Shown piece after piece: positions 8,392 through 16,709 of a stretch of 37,065 bases of DNA (its first letter is position 1; each line of letters begins with the position of its first letter). Origin of the DNA: Streptomyces sporangiiformans. GTDB taxonomy: Bacteria; Actinomycetota; Actinomycetes; Streptomycetales; Streptomycetaceae. Location: assembly GCF_005768555.2 (NCBI RefSeq), contig NZ_VCHX02000102.1, positions 1,058 through 38,122 on the forward strand. The letters run 5' to 3'. The notes under the pieces are model-generated. The model was given only the letters and a program-made list of their open reading frames with translations, did no database searches and had not been told where the DNA came from. Both the position numbers and the translations under genes were made by a program.

Positions 8392-9975
8392 ATGACCGGG
8401 CAAGAGGTGACCGGGCACGGGACTGCGAGGAAGGAACTGAGCGGGCGCGAGCAGGTGCGACATGTGCGCGTGGCGGTGGTCGGCTCCGGATTCGGCGGGC
8501 TCGGGGCAGCCGTCCGGCTGCGGCGGGAAGGGATCACCGACTTCGTCGTCCTGGAACGGGCCGGCGGCGTCGGCGGAGCCTGGCGGGACAACAACTATCC
8601 GGGCTGCGCCTGCGACGTACCGTCCCATCTCTACTCGTTCTCCTTCGCGCCCAACCCCGACTGGCCGCGCACCTTCTCCGGGCAGGAACACATCCGCGCG
8701 TATCTGGAGCACGTGACGGATGTCTTCCGGCTCCGTCCGCACATCCGCTTCGACTCCGAAGTCAAGAAGATGACCTGGGACGGCGAGCGGCTGCGCTGGG
8801 ACATCGAGACCAGCGGCGGGAACCTCACCGCCGACATGGTCGTCTCCGCCACCGGCCCGCTCTCCGACCCCAAGTTCCCGGACGTCCCGGGTCTCGACAC
8901 CTTCCCCGGCAAGGTCTTCCACTCGGCCCGCTGGGACCACGACTACGACCTGCGCGGCAAGCGGGTCGCGATGATCGGCACGGGGGCGTCGGCCATTCAG
9001 ATCGTGCCGTCCATCCAGCCCGACGTGGCCCGGCTCACGCTCTTCCAGCGCACCCCACCTTGGGTGTTGCCGCGTGTCGACCGAGCCATCAGCACGGTGG
9101 AGCGCCGACTGCATCAGCGGCTGCCCTTCACCGCACGGGCCCGGCGCGGATTCCTTTGGGGCATCCGGGAGTTGCAGGTCCAGGCGTTCACCAAGCATCC
9201 CAATGAACTCGGTGTGGTCGAGCAGTTGGCCAAGCGGAACATGGCCCGCACCATCAAGGACCCTCAGCTGCGCGCGAAGCTCACTCCCGACTACCGCATC
9301 GGCTGCAAGCGCATCCTGCTGTCCAGCGACTACTACCCGGCCATCGCCCGGCCCAACGTGGACGTGATCGCCGCCGGGCTCAGCGAGATCCGCGGCTCCA
9401 CGCTCGTCGCCGCCGACGGCAGTGAGGTGGAGGCCGACGCCATCGTCTTCGGTACGGGCTTCCATGTCACCGACATGCCCATCGCGGAGCGCGTCGTGGG
9501 CGCGGAGGGCAAGACGCTCGCGGAGGTGTGGCGGACCGGCATGAAGTCGCTGCGGGGCGCGTCCGCCCCCGGGTTCCCCAACTGGATGACGATCATCGGC
9601 CCGAACACGGGCCTTGGGAACTCCTCCATGATTCTCATGATCGAGTCCCAGCTGAACTACATGGCCGACTACGTACGGCAGTTGGAGGTCCTCGGTGACC
9701 GAGTCGCCCTCGACGCCCGCCCCTCGGCCGTGATCGCCTGGAACGACAAGGTCCAGGAGCGCATGAAGCGCACGGTGTGGAACACGGGCGGCTGCACCAG
9801 CTGGTACCTGGACGCGGAGGGCCGCAACACCACCATCTGGCCGGGTACGACGACGGAGTTCCGCCGGGTCACACGACGCGTCGACCTCGGCGAGTACCAG
9901 GTGCTCCGGGCATCCCGGCCCCGGATCCCATCCCAGAGCCAGCCCCGCGATGAGAAGGTCGAGGCCGAGGCGTGA
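8392..9975 (+). CDS. Flavin-containing/Baeyer-Villiger-type monooxygenase
   Basis: A 527-aa FAD/NADPH enzyme. The FAD Rossmann loop is VAVVGSGFGGLGAAVRL (about residues 27-43), with WRDNNYPGCACDVPSHLYSF typical of the class. The Baeyer-Villiger fingerprint FxGxxxHxxxW[PD] is intact as FPGKVFHSARWD (about 172-183). The NADPH loop is MIGTGASAIQIVPSI (about 196-210), and FGTGFHVTD is the C-terminal class motif. Such enzymes insert oxygen next to ketones or oxidise sulfur or nitrogen; the substrate is not readable. ATG is preceded by GGAGGTGTCCGG. It is first in an operon with a hydrolase (overlapping GTGA) and a dehydrogenase, which suits ketone to ester to acid plus alcohol chemistry. Confidence 0.9.
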   Translation: MTGQEVTGHGTARKELSGREQVRHVRVAVVGSGFGGLGAAVRLRREGITDFVVLERAGGVGGAWRDNNYPGCACDVPSHLYSFSFAPNPDWPRTFSGQEHIRAYLEHVTDVFRLRPHIRFDSEVKKMTWDGERLRWDIETSGGNLTADMVVSATGPLSDPKFPDVPGLDTFPGKVFHSARWDHDYDLRGKRVAMIGTGASAIQIVPSIQPDVARLTLFQRTPPWVLPRVDRAISTVERRLHQRLPFTARARRGFLWGIRELQVQAFTKHPNELGVVEQLAKRNMARTIKDPQLRAKLTPDYRIGCKRILLSSDYYPAIARPNVDVIAAGLSEIRGSTLVAADGSEVEADAIVFGTGFHVTDMPIAERVVGAEGKTLAEVWRTGMKSLRGASAPGFPNWMTIIGPNTGLGNSSMILMIESQLNYMADYVRQLEVLGDRVALDARPSAVIAWNDKVQERMKRTVWNTGGCTSWYLDAEGRNTTIWPGTTTEFRRVTRRVDLGEYQVLRASRPRIPSQSQPRDEKVEAEA

Positions 9976-10904
9976 GCCGACTGACGCATGTGAAGAGTGG
10001 TCCCTACGCCCCGCCCGCCCCCGCGCGCGAGCTGACCGCCGTCTCCGCCGACGGCGCGCGGCTGCATGTCGAGGTGCATGAACCTGTGGACGGGGCGGCC
10101 GCGCCCACGGTGGTCCTGGCGCACGGGTGGACCTGCTCGACCGCCTACTGGGCCGCGCAGATACGGGACCTGGCCGCCGACCACCGGGTGATCGCGTACG
10201 ACCAGCGCGGGCACGGGCGCAGTCCGGCCAGTCCCGCGTGCAGCACCGACGCGCTCGCCGACGACCTGGAGGCCGTGCTGGCGGCCACGCTCGCGCCGGG
10301 CGAGAAGGCGGTACTCGTGGGGCACTCCATGGGCGGGATGACGCTGATGGCCGCGTCCGGCCGGGCGCGCCTTCGGGAGCACGCGGCCGCCGTACTGCTG
10401 TGCAGTACGGGCAGTTCACGGCTCGTCGCCGAGTCGCTGGTGGTGCCGATGAGGGCGGGGCGGATGCGCACCTGGCTCACGAAGCGGATCCTGGGCGCGC
10501 GGGCACCGCTCGGACCGGTCACGCCACTGGCCCGGCGGATCCTCAAGTACGCCACGATGGGGCCCGGTTCGGCCCCGGTGATGGTCGAGGCGTGTGCGCG
10601 CATCGTGCACGCGTGTCCGCGCCAGGTGCGGTACGCCTGGTCGCACGTACTGGACACCCTCGATCTCGACCACGCTGTACGGGAGTTGACCGTGCCGACC
10701 GCGGTGGTCGTGGGCACGGCCGACCGGATGACACCCGTGATCCACGCACGCGCTCTGGTCGCCGCGCTGCCGAACTGTGTCGGCGCCACCGAGCTGCCCG
10801 GAGTCGGGCACATGACCCCGGTCGAGGCACCCGAGCAGATCAACGGGCGGATTCGGGAACTGGTGTCGACGTACGTGCGCGTCGGGCTGAAGGAGGACGC
10901 ATGA
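9972..10904 (+). CDS. Alpha/beta-fold hydrolase (esterase/lipase type)
   Basis: A 310-aa alpha/beta hydrolase. The oxyanion strand is VVLAHGWTCSTAYW, the nucleophile elbow is GHSMGG (Ser about residue 118), the acid is in GTADRMTPV (about 251), and the catalytic His is in GVGHMTPVEAPEQ (about 279). Its GTG start overlaps the stop of the monooxygenase (GTGA) and its own TGA overlaps the next ATG (ATGA), so the three genes are translationally coupled. In this context it would plausibly open the ester or lactone made by the Baeyer-Villiger step; that is inference. The first 20 or so residues look like an unstructured tail, not a signal peptide. Confidence 0.9.
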   Translation: MSRLTHVKSGPYAPPAPARELTAVSADGARLHVEVHEPVDGAAAPTVVLAHGWTCSTAYWAAQIRDLAADHRVIAYDQRGHGRSPASPACSTDALADDLEAVLAATLAPGEKAVLVGHSMGGMTLMAASGRARLREHAAAVLLCSTGSSRLVAESLVVPMRAGRMRTWLTKRILGARAPLGPVTPLARRILKYATMGPGSAPVMVEACARIVHACPRQVRYAWSHVLDTLDLDHAVRELTVPTAVVVGTADRMTPVIHARALVAALPNCVGATELPGVGHMTPVEAPEQINGRIRELVSTYVRVGLKEDA

Positions 10905-11785
10905 GCAGGGTCAGCCTGGAAGGGCAGGTCGCCGTCGTCACGGGCGCGGCGCGCGGCGTCGGGGAACTCCTCGCCCGCAAGCTCTCCGCGCGCGGTGCGA
11001 AGGTCGCCCTCGTCGGCCTGGAGCCGGACGCGCTGAAACAGGTCGCCGAGCGACTGCACACGGAGGGCGGCCACTGGTACGCCGACGTCACCGACCACGA
11101 GGCGATGGCGCGGGTCGCGGCCGAGGTCAAGGAGAGGTTCGGGAAGGTCGACATCGTCGTCGCCAACGCGGGCGTCGCGAACGGCGGGCCGTTCTTGGAC
11201 TCCGACCCCGAGGCCTGGCGGCGTGTCATCGAGGTCAACCTCATCGGCTCGGCGGTGACGGCCCGCGCCTTCCTGCCCGCCCTGATCGAGAGCCGCGGCT
11301 ATCTGCTGCAGATCGCCTCGCTCGCCGCGATCACGCCCGCGCCCATGATGACGGCGTACTGCGCGTCCAAGGCGGGCGTGGAGGCGTATGCGCACAGCCT
11401 GCGCGCCGAGGTCGGCCACCAGGGCGTACGTGTCGGAGTGGGGTATCTGTCCTGGACCGACACGGACATGGTGCGCGGCGCCGATCAGGACGACGTGATG
11501 CGGGAGTTGCGGCAGCGGCTGCCGTGGCCGGCGGGCAAGACGTATCCGCTGGGGCCGGCCGTCGACCGGATCGTGGCCGGTATCGAGCGGCGGGCCGGCC
11601 ATGTGTACGGGCAGCCGTGGCTGCGGGGCATGCAGGGCGTCCGCGGGTATCTGCCGGGGATCATCCAGGCGGTCGGGCAGCGGGAGATGAGGCGGTTCGG
11701 GGCGCGGCTGAGGGGTGTCCGTACGGGGCTCGTCGGCGCAGGTGGGGCGGCTGATGAGGAGGCGCGGAATACGGTGCGTAACTGA
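10901..11785 (+). CDS. Short-chain dehydrogenase/reductase
   Basis: A 294-aa classical SDR. The cofactor loop is VVTGAARGVGELLA (about residues 12-25), followed by DIVVANAG (NNAG-type motif) and the catalytic IASLAAITPAPMMTAYCASK, with Ser and Tyr-x-x-x-Lys at about 143-157. It should interconvert an alcohol and ketone with NAD(P). The ATG overlaps the upstream hydrolase stop, and AAGGAGG lies about 4 bases ahead. The order monooxygenase, lipase-like hydrolase, SDR parallels the start of the mycobacterial mymA (Rv3083-Rv3085) operon, recalled from memory, which suggests a role with lipidic or ketone substrates. The last 40 residues are basic and non-conserved in appearance. Confidence 0.92.
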   Translation: MSRVSLEGQVAVVTGAARGVGELLARKLSARGAKVALVGLEPDALKQVAERLHTEGGHWYADVTDHEAMARVAAEVKERFGKVDIVVANAGVANGGPFLDSDPEAWRRVIEVNLIGSAVTARAFLPALIESRGYLLQIASLAAITPAPMMTAYCASKAGVEAYAHSLRAEVGHQGVRVGVGYLSWTDTDMVRGADQDDVMRELRQRLPWPAGKTYPLGPAVDRIVAGIERRAGHVYGQPWLRGMQGVRGYLPGIIQAVGQREMRRFGARLRGVRTGLVGAGGAADEEARNTVRN

Positions 11786-11861
11786 TCGAAATGCGTGCTT
11801 TGTCCGCCCATGTCAATCTGGTCGAGGCCCAATCCCCTCACCCACATTGGGAGTGAATCTC

Positions 11862-12131
11862 ATGGGCATGCAGGACCAGTCCAAGGACAAGGCCAATGAG
11901 CTCAAGGAGCAGGCGCGCAAGCAGCGTTCCGGCCAGGGGCGTGACGACATGAGCGGGCGCGAGCGCGAGCGCGAGCAGCACACGCCGCGGACGCCGCGCG
12001 AGGAGCGGGAGCAGGCCGAGCGGGAGCGCCGTCGGCGGGAGTCGGAGCGGGGGCGGCCGGAGCAGGATGAGCCGACGCGGCGGGCTGAGCGGGAGGCGCA
12101 GGACCGGTTCGACCAGGACTACGACGTGTAG
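11862..12131 (+). CDS. Small, very highly charged protein of unknown function
   Basis: An 89-aa protein made almost entirely of Lys, Arg, Glu, Asp and Gln, with no hydrophobic core (for example QEREEREQAERERRR-like runs in the middle and QDRFDQDYDV at the end). The N-terminus MGMQDQSKDKANELKEQ faintly recalls CsbD-like stress proteins, but the match is too weak to assign. It is probably disordered or one long charged helix. ATG 11862 is chosen because GGGAG lies 8 bases upstream; a second ATG is two codons on. It lies 76 bases after the SDR gene and is followed by a terminator, so it may be a separate unit. Confidence 0.7.
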   Translation: MGMQDQSKDKANELKEQARKQRSGQGRDDMSGREREREQHTPRTPREEREQAERERRRRESERGRPEQDEPTRRAEREAQDRFDQDYDV

Positions 12132-12153
12132 TTCGGCTCGGTTCGGGTGGAGT

Positions 12154-12182
12154 GGGGTGCCCTCTTTTGGGGAGGGTGCCCC
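12154..12182. terminator. Terminator between convergent genes
   Basis: GGGGTGCCCTC pairs with GAGGGTGCCCC (two G-U wobbles) around a 7-base loop, 23 bases after the stop of the small charged-protein gene and 140 after the tricorn stop on the other strand. The plus side is followed by GCTCTTGTGTTG. Confidence 0.65.
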
Positions 12183-12235
12183 GCTCTTGTGTTGTCGCTG
12201 CTTGCGGTTGCTGTCGCTGGGCCTTGTTGCAGCAG

Positions 12236-12292
12236 TTGCCCGGTGGCGCAGGCTGTGCCCACCCGTTCCGCCCTGCGGAACGACTGCCCACA
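12236..12292. repeat. Candidate interspersed intergenic palindromic element
   Basis: This block contains a tight hairpin (CGTTCCGC/GCGGAACG, 3-base loop, 12264-12282) flanked by the partly symmetric GTGCCCACC and TGCCCAC. I recall very similar sequence near 3' ends in other Streptomyces genomes, so it may be a repeated element; only one copy is in this window. It lies in the 191-base gap between the charged-protein gene and the tricorn gene, which holds no other gene. Confidence 0.4.
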
Positions 12293-12322
12293 GCGGTAGC
12301 GGTGGCGGTGGCGGAGTCCTGG

Positions 12323-15300
12323 TTACCGTCTTGGGGGGAGCTTTGGGCGGGTTTTGTCTGGGGTGTGGTGGTAGTCCGGTGGGGTTGCTGCTGGGGTGGT
12401 GGTCAGGAGGGTCAGGGCCAGTTCTACGGCGTCGGCCAGTTGGGCGTGGCGGCCTTCCGCCCAGTCCAGGGGGGTGCGCAGGATCGGCAGGTCCGGGGCC
12501 ACGCCGTGGTTCTCGACGGACCAGCCGTACGCGTCGAACCAGGCGGCGTTCATGGGGACCGTGATGACCGTGCCGTCGCCGAGGCGATGGCGGCCGGTCA
12601 TGCCGACGACGCCGCCCCAGGTGCGCTGGCCCACCACCGGGCCGAGCTTGAGCAGTTTGAAGGCCGCCGTGATCATGTCGCCGTCCGACGACGTCATTTC
12701 GTCGGCGAGGGCGACGATCGGGCCGCGCGGGGCGTTGGAGGCGTACGACACCGGCTGGGCGTTGCGCGTCAGGTCCCAGCCCAGGATCGTACGGGTGAGC
12801 TTCTCGATGACCAGCTCGCTGATGTGGCCTCCGGCGTTGCCGCGTACGTCGACGATCAGGGCCGGCCGGGACATCTCCATGCGCAGGTCGCGGTTGAACT
12901 GGGCCCAGCCCGAGCCGCCCATGTCCGGGATGTGCAGGTACCCGCACTTGCCGTGGCTCAACTCCCGTACGACCGCGCGGCGTTTGGCCACCCAGTCCTG
13001 GTAGCGCAGGGGGCGTTCGTCGATCAGCGGGACCACGGCCACGCGCCGCGATCCGCCCTCACCCCGCGCCGGCGTGAACGTCAGCTCCACCGTCGTACCG
13101 CCCGACCCCGCGAGCAGCGGATACGGTCCGGAGACCGGGTCGACCGGCCGACCGTCGATGTGGGTGAGCACCGCGCCCTCACGGATTCCGGTACCGGCCA
13201 GCGGCGAACGCGCCTTGGAGTCGGACGAGTCGCCGGGCAGGATCCGCTTGACCATCCAGTTTCCGTCCCTGCGTACGAAGTTGGCGCCGAGCAGACCCTG
13301 GGCGCGCTGATAGTGCGGCGGTCCTTCGTTGCGGCGCGCGGGGGTGACGTACGCGTGCGAGGTGCCCAGCTCGCCCAGGACCTCGCGCAGCAGATCCGCG
13401 AACTCGTCGGGGGACGCGACCCGTTCGACCAGCGGCCGGTACTGGTCCAGCACCGCGTCCCAGTCGACGCCGCACATCTTCGGCTCCCAGAAGTACGCGC
13501 GGATGAGGCGGCCCGCCTCCTCGTACGACTGCCGCCACTCGGCGGCCGGGTCGACGTGGTGCAGGATGCGCCGTGAGTCGATCCAGACGGTCGAGTCGAA
13601 GTCGCCGGGCTCGGTGGAGGGGACGGCGCGCAGGTCGCCCTCGTCGACCACGACGAGCCGCGAGCCGTCGCCGCTGACCGCGAACCAGTCGAGATGGCCG
13701 ACGAGTTCGGACTTCTTCGCCTTGGCGATGCTGAAGTGCTCCAGGGTGGGGCGGCCGGTCATGTCGTCCGGGTTCGCGAAGGTCTCGCCGAGTGCCCCGG
13801 AGATCGGCCAGCGCAGCCAGACGAGACCGCCGCCCGCGACGGGGTACAGCGCCGAGTACTTGGAGGCCGCGACCGGGAACGGCGTGACGCGGCTCTCCAG
13901 GCCCTCGATCTCGACGGTCACCGTGCTGCCGTCGCCCGCCTCGTCCTCGACGGGGTCCAGACCGCCCGCCGCCGGGCGACCCTCGGGGTTCAGCGCGAAG
14001 GGGGAGGGGGTCGCGGACGACAGGGGGACGAGGTAGGGGCGGCAGCCCAGAGGGAAGGACAGGTCGCCGGTGTGCACGTCGTACACCGGGTCGAAGCCAC
14101 GCCAGGACAGGAAGGCGAGGTAGCGGCCGTCCCGGGTGAACACCGGGTTCTCGTCCTCGAAGCGGCCGTTGGTGACGTCGACGATCGTGTGCGCCGCCGG
14201 ACCTTCGCCTACCGGGCCTTCGATCCGTGCGATCTTGATCTGGCGCAGGGACCGGCCGATGCCCGGGTGGGACCAGGTCAGCCAGGCCCCGTCGGGGGAG
14301 AAGGCGAGGTCCCGTACCGGCCCGTTGATCGACTGGATCAGCTCGGTGACCTCGCCGGTCGACTTCCGCGCGCCCGCACCCGCGCCCGCCCCGGCGGCCG
14401 CTTCCTCAGGTTTCTCGGGTTCCTCGACATCCTCGACATCCTCGAGTTCCTCGGATTCCTCGGGCACGGTGAGGAGGAGCAGCCGGCCGTCGTTCGAGGC
14501 GATCGCGAGCCGCTCGCCCTGCGGGTCCGAGACGAGTTCCAGTACGCGGCCCAGCTCGCCGGAGGCCAGTCGGCGCGGCCCGCGGTCGCCGGTCGCGCGC
14601 GGCAGGTACGCGAGCTCGACGGCGTCCTCGCCCTCCGCGTCCGTGACGTACGCGATCCGCCCGCTCGAGCCGAGCATCTCCGGGAGCCGTACGCGCACGC
14701 CCGGGGTGTCCGCGATGGCGCGCGCGGGGCCTTCGCGGTGGGTGAGCCAGTACAGGCTGCCGCGTACGACGACGGCGCTGGCCCGGCCCGTCTCGTCCAC
14801 GGAGATCCCGTTGACGTGCTGGGCGGCCGGCAGCTGGTACGGACGTCGGCCCGCGCGCGGCCCGCCCAGGCGCACGTCCAGGCGGCGTGGCAGCGAGTCG
14901 GCGGACAGATCGTCGACGATCCACAGGTCACCGGCGCACTGGTAGACGACCCGGGTGCCGTCGGAGGAGGCGTGCCGGGCGTAGAAGGCGTCGTGGTCGG
15001 TGTGGCGGCGCAGGTCGGAGCCGTCGTGCCGGCACGAGTAGAGGTTGCCGACGCCCTCGTGGTCGGAGAGGAAGGCGATCCGGTCGCCGACGAACATGGG
15101 AGCGTCCAGGTGCCCGTCGAGGTCGTCGAGTATGCGCTGTCCGTGCAGCCAGAGCCGCCCGGTGGCGCCGCCGCGATAGCGCTTCCAGGAGGCGGGCTCG
15201 TGCGGGGGCGTACCCGTGAGCAGCAGCGTCCTGCGTTCGCCGTCGATGTCGGCGACGGCGATGTGCGAGACCGGGCCCCAGGGCAGCTTGCCGCCGGGGG

Positions 15301-15739
15301 CGCCGTCGACGGGCACACGGTAGGCGAAGGTGAAGTAGGAGAAGGGCTCGCCGTGCGAGGCGACGGCGAGGATGTCGGTGTGTCCCTCCCCGTCGGGCGG
15401 GGTCCAGCCGCAGACCCGGGTGTCGGGGCTGCCCCAGTAGGTGAGCCGTTTCGAGGGCCCGCCGTCCACCGGGGCGAGGTGGATCTCCGGGTCGAGGCTG
15501 CGCCAGGTCGTGTACGCGATGTGCAGGCCGTCGGGCGAGAAGCGGGGGTGGTTCACCTTCGTACGGTCGACGGTGAGCCGCCAGGCCCGGCCGGGGCGGT
15601 CGAGGGGGGCCACCCAGAGGTCGTCCTCGGCCACGAAGCAGAGCCGGTCGCCGCTGAGGTGCGGGAAGCGCAGGTAGGCGGGGGCGGGCTCGTGCTCGGA
15701 TTCGGCCGGGATCTCGTACGTGGTGCTCACCCCATCCAT
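12323..15739 (-). CDS. Tricorn-type protease
   Basis: An 1138-aa cytoplasmic serine protease with the full tricorn layout. N-terminal beta-propeller repeats cover about residues 20-660 (LRFPHLSGDRLCFVAEDDLW, NHPRFSPDGLHIAYT, VRDLAFSPDGAWLTW). They are followed by a catalytic C1 part with GTSHAYV (catalytic His about 796), a PDZ domain (GTGIREGAVLTHIDGRPV, about 850) and the C2 part with LIVDVRGNAGG and LADEMTSSDGDMI (nucleophile Ser about 1016). Tricorn proteases trim peptides released by the proteasome. A very acidic linker (ESEELEDVEDVEEPEKPEEA) followed by an Ala/Gly run splits the propellers. ATG 15739 is chosen; a TTG nine codons upstream is less likely. It is divergent from tetR and may share its operators. 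Confidence 0.93.
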   Translation of the reverse strand: MDGVSTTYEIPAESEHEPAPAYLRFPHLSGDRLCFVAEDDLWVAPLDRPGRAWRLTVDRTKVNHPRFSPDGLHIAYTTWRSLDPEIHLAPVDGGPSKRLTYWGSPDTRVCGWTPPDGEGHTDILAVASHGEPFSYFTFAYRVPVDGAPGGKLPWGPVSHIAVADIDGERRTLLLTGTPPHEPASWKRYRGGATGRLWLHGQRILDDLDGHLDAPMFVGDRIAFLSDHEGVGNLYSCRHDGSDLRRHTDHDAFYARHASSDGTRVVYQCAGDLWIVDDLSADSLPRRLDVRLGGPRAGRRPYQLPAAQHVNGISVDETGRASAVVVRGSLYWLTHREGPARAIADTPGVRVRLPEMLGSSGRIAYVTDAEGEDAVELAYLPRATGDRGPRRLASGELGRVLELVSDPQGERLAIASNDGRLLLLTVPEESEELEDVEDVEEPEKPEEAAAGAGAGAGARKSTGEVTELIQSINGPVRDLAFSPDGAWLTWSHPGIGRSLRQIKIARIEGPVGEGPAAHTIVDVTNGRFEDENPVFTRDGRYLAFLSWRGFDPVYDVHTGDLSFPLGCRPYLVPLSSATPSPFALNPEGRPAAGGLDPVEDEAGDGSTVTVEIEGLESRVTPFPVAASKYSALYPVAGGGLVWLRWPISGALGETFANPDDMTGRPTLEHFSIAKAKKSELVGHLDWFAVSGDGSRLVVVDEGDLRAVPSTEPGDFDSTVWIDSRRILHHVDPAAEWRQSYEEAGRLIRAYFWEPKMCGVDWDAVLDQYRPLVERVASPDEFADLLREVLGELGTSHAYVTPARRNEGPPHYQRAQGLLGANFVRRDGNWMVKRILPGDSSDSKARSPLAGTGIREGAVLTHIDGRPVDPVSGPYPLLAGSGGTTVELTFTPARGEGGSRRVAVVPLIDERPLRYQDWVAKRRAVVRELSHGKCGYLHIPDMGGSGWAQFNRDLRMEMSRPALIVDVRGNAGGHISELVIEKLTRTILGWDLTRNAQPVSYASNAPRGPIVALADEMTSSDGDMITAAFKLLKLGPVVGQRTWGGVVGMTGRHRLGDGTVITVPMNAAWFDAYGWSVENHGVAPDLPILRTPLDWAEGRHAQLADAVELALTLLTTTPAATPPDYHHTPDKTRPKLPPRR

Positions 15740-15809
15740 GCTTTTCCGCTGGAGGAGCCCCGGCAACTTGGGGCGGTGGCTGAGGGAGCGCGCGTGACCC
15801 GGGACACGT

Positions 15810-15824
15810 ACGAAACGGTTTCGT
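15810..15824. promoter_or_regulatory. TetR operator copy 1
   Basis: ACGAAAC-G-GTTTCGT is a perfect 15-bp inverted repeat in the region between tricorn and tetR. It overlaps the proposed -35 hexamer of the tetR promoter. It differs from copy 2 only at the central base. Confidence 0.85.
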
Positions 15825-15847
15825 TTCGCAGATTCTCGGGGTATCGT
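15819..15847 (+). promoter_or_regulatory. Proposed tetR promoter
   Basis: TTTCGT (15819-15824) and TATCGT (15842-15847) are spaced 17 bases apart and are reasonable -35/-10 hexamers. The predicted transcript start, near 15855, would fall at operator copy 2, so repressor binding at either copy should block it. The hexamers are inferred by eye. Confidence 0.45.
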
Positions 15848-15856
15848 CGTGGGCGT

Positions 15857-15871
15857 ACGAAACCGTTTCGT
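15857..15871. promoter_or_regulatory. TetR operator copy 2
   Basis: ACGAAAC-C-GTTTCGT is the second perfect 15-bp inverted repeat, 47 bases centre to centre from copy 1 and 76 bases before the tetR ATG. Two near-identical sites strongly suggest autoregulation by the adjacent TetR protein. Confidence 0.85.
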
Positions 15872-15946
15872 TTGGAACGGCGTCGGGCAGGCCGACTAGG
15901 CTGTCCGAGGCCGGTCTGGGCGCGGAGTGGGGAAAAGGTGAGTGGG

Positions 15947-16537
15947 ATGACTGATACCGCGACGGCGCGACGCAGTCGGATCACGCCCGAGCGCGAGGCC
16001 GAGCTGTACAGGGCCGTGCTCGACCTGCTCCGGGAAGTCGGCTACGACGCCCTCACCATGGACGCCGTGGCCGCCCGCACCCGGTCCAGCAAGGCCACTC
16101 TCTACCGCCAGTGGGGCGGCAAGGCCGAGTTGGTGGCGAAGGCGATGCGGTTCAACAAGCCGGGCAGTATCTCCGACATCGACACCGGCACCCTGCGAGG
16201 CGACTTCCACGCCCTCGTGCAACGCGAGGACGACTGCGTCATGGAGCAGAACTCCGCGCTGATGCGGGGCCTGGCCATGGCGGTGCATGGCAACCCGGAC
16301 CTGCTGAAGGCGTTCCGGGAGCTCCTCGTCGAACCGGAGATGGAGGAGTTCCGCCGCGTGCTGCGGCGTGCCATCGACCGCGGGGAGGTCCGTGCGGACA
16401 ACCCTGCGATCGAGTACGTGGTGCACATGATGCTCGGCGCCTTTGCCACCCGGACGCTGCTGGACGAGCTGCCGCCGACTCAGGACTTCCTCACCTCGTA
16501 CATCGACGCCGTGGTCCTCCCCGCTCTCGGCGCCTGA
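15947..16537 (+). CDS. TetR-family repressor
   Basis: A 196-aa regulator. The N-terminal helix-turn-helix reads LREVGYDALTMDAVAARTRS then SKATLYRQWGGKAELV (about residues 24-60). The C-terminal domain (LRGDFHALV to LPALGA) is of the TetR_C type often annotated beside exporters. The start ATG follows GGAAAAGGTGAGTGGG. It lies upstream of, and in the same direction as, an MMPL exporter (172-base gap) and divergent from the tricorn gene. The twin operators ahead of it suggest it represses itself and possibly tricorn; control of the exporter would require read-through or a further site in the 16.54-16.71 kb gap, where I see no third copy of the operator. The inducer is unknown. Confidence 0.92.
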   Translation: MTDTATARRSRITPEREAELYRAVLDLLREVGYDALTMDAVAARTRSSKATLYRQWGGKAELVAKAMRFNKPGSISDIDTGTLRGDFHALVQREDDCVMEQNSALMRGLAMAVHGNPDLLKAFRELLVEPEMEEFRRVLRRAIDRGEVRADNPAIEYVVHMMLGAFATRTLLDELPPTQDFLTSYIDAVVLPALGA

Positions 16538-16709
16538 CGTCTGATACTCAACTCTCTTCGCAAGCCCCCCAGTTGCACCTGACGCGACCGCTCACGTCGT
16601 CGGGCTGATCACCTCTGCATGCCGTCAACGGGCCGATGTCCCCTGCCTGTTCACCGGCTGATCACCCCTGCCCTTCTCCGTCCCACGACCTGACCGGGAG
16701 TACGAACTC

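Noticed and set aside
13694..15940. Long plus-strand frame upstream of and fused to TetR
   Set aside because: It is antisense to tricorn coding sequence. The TetR domain starts cleanly at ATG 15947 after operators and a promoter.
16538..16709. Third TetR operator before the MMPL gene
   Set aside because: No ACGAAAC/GTTTCGT repeat is present. Only an imperfect direct repeat (GGCTGATCACC at 16603 and 16656) is seen, without symmetry between copies.
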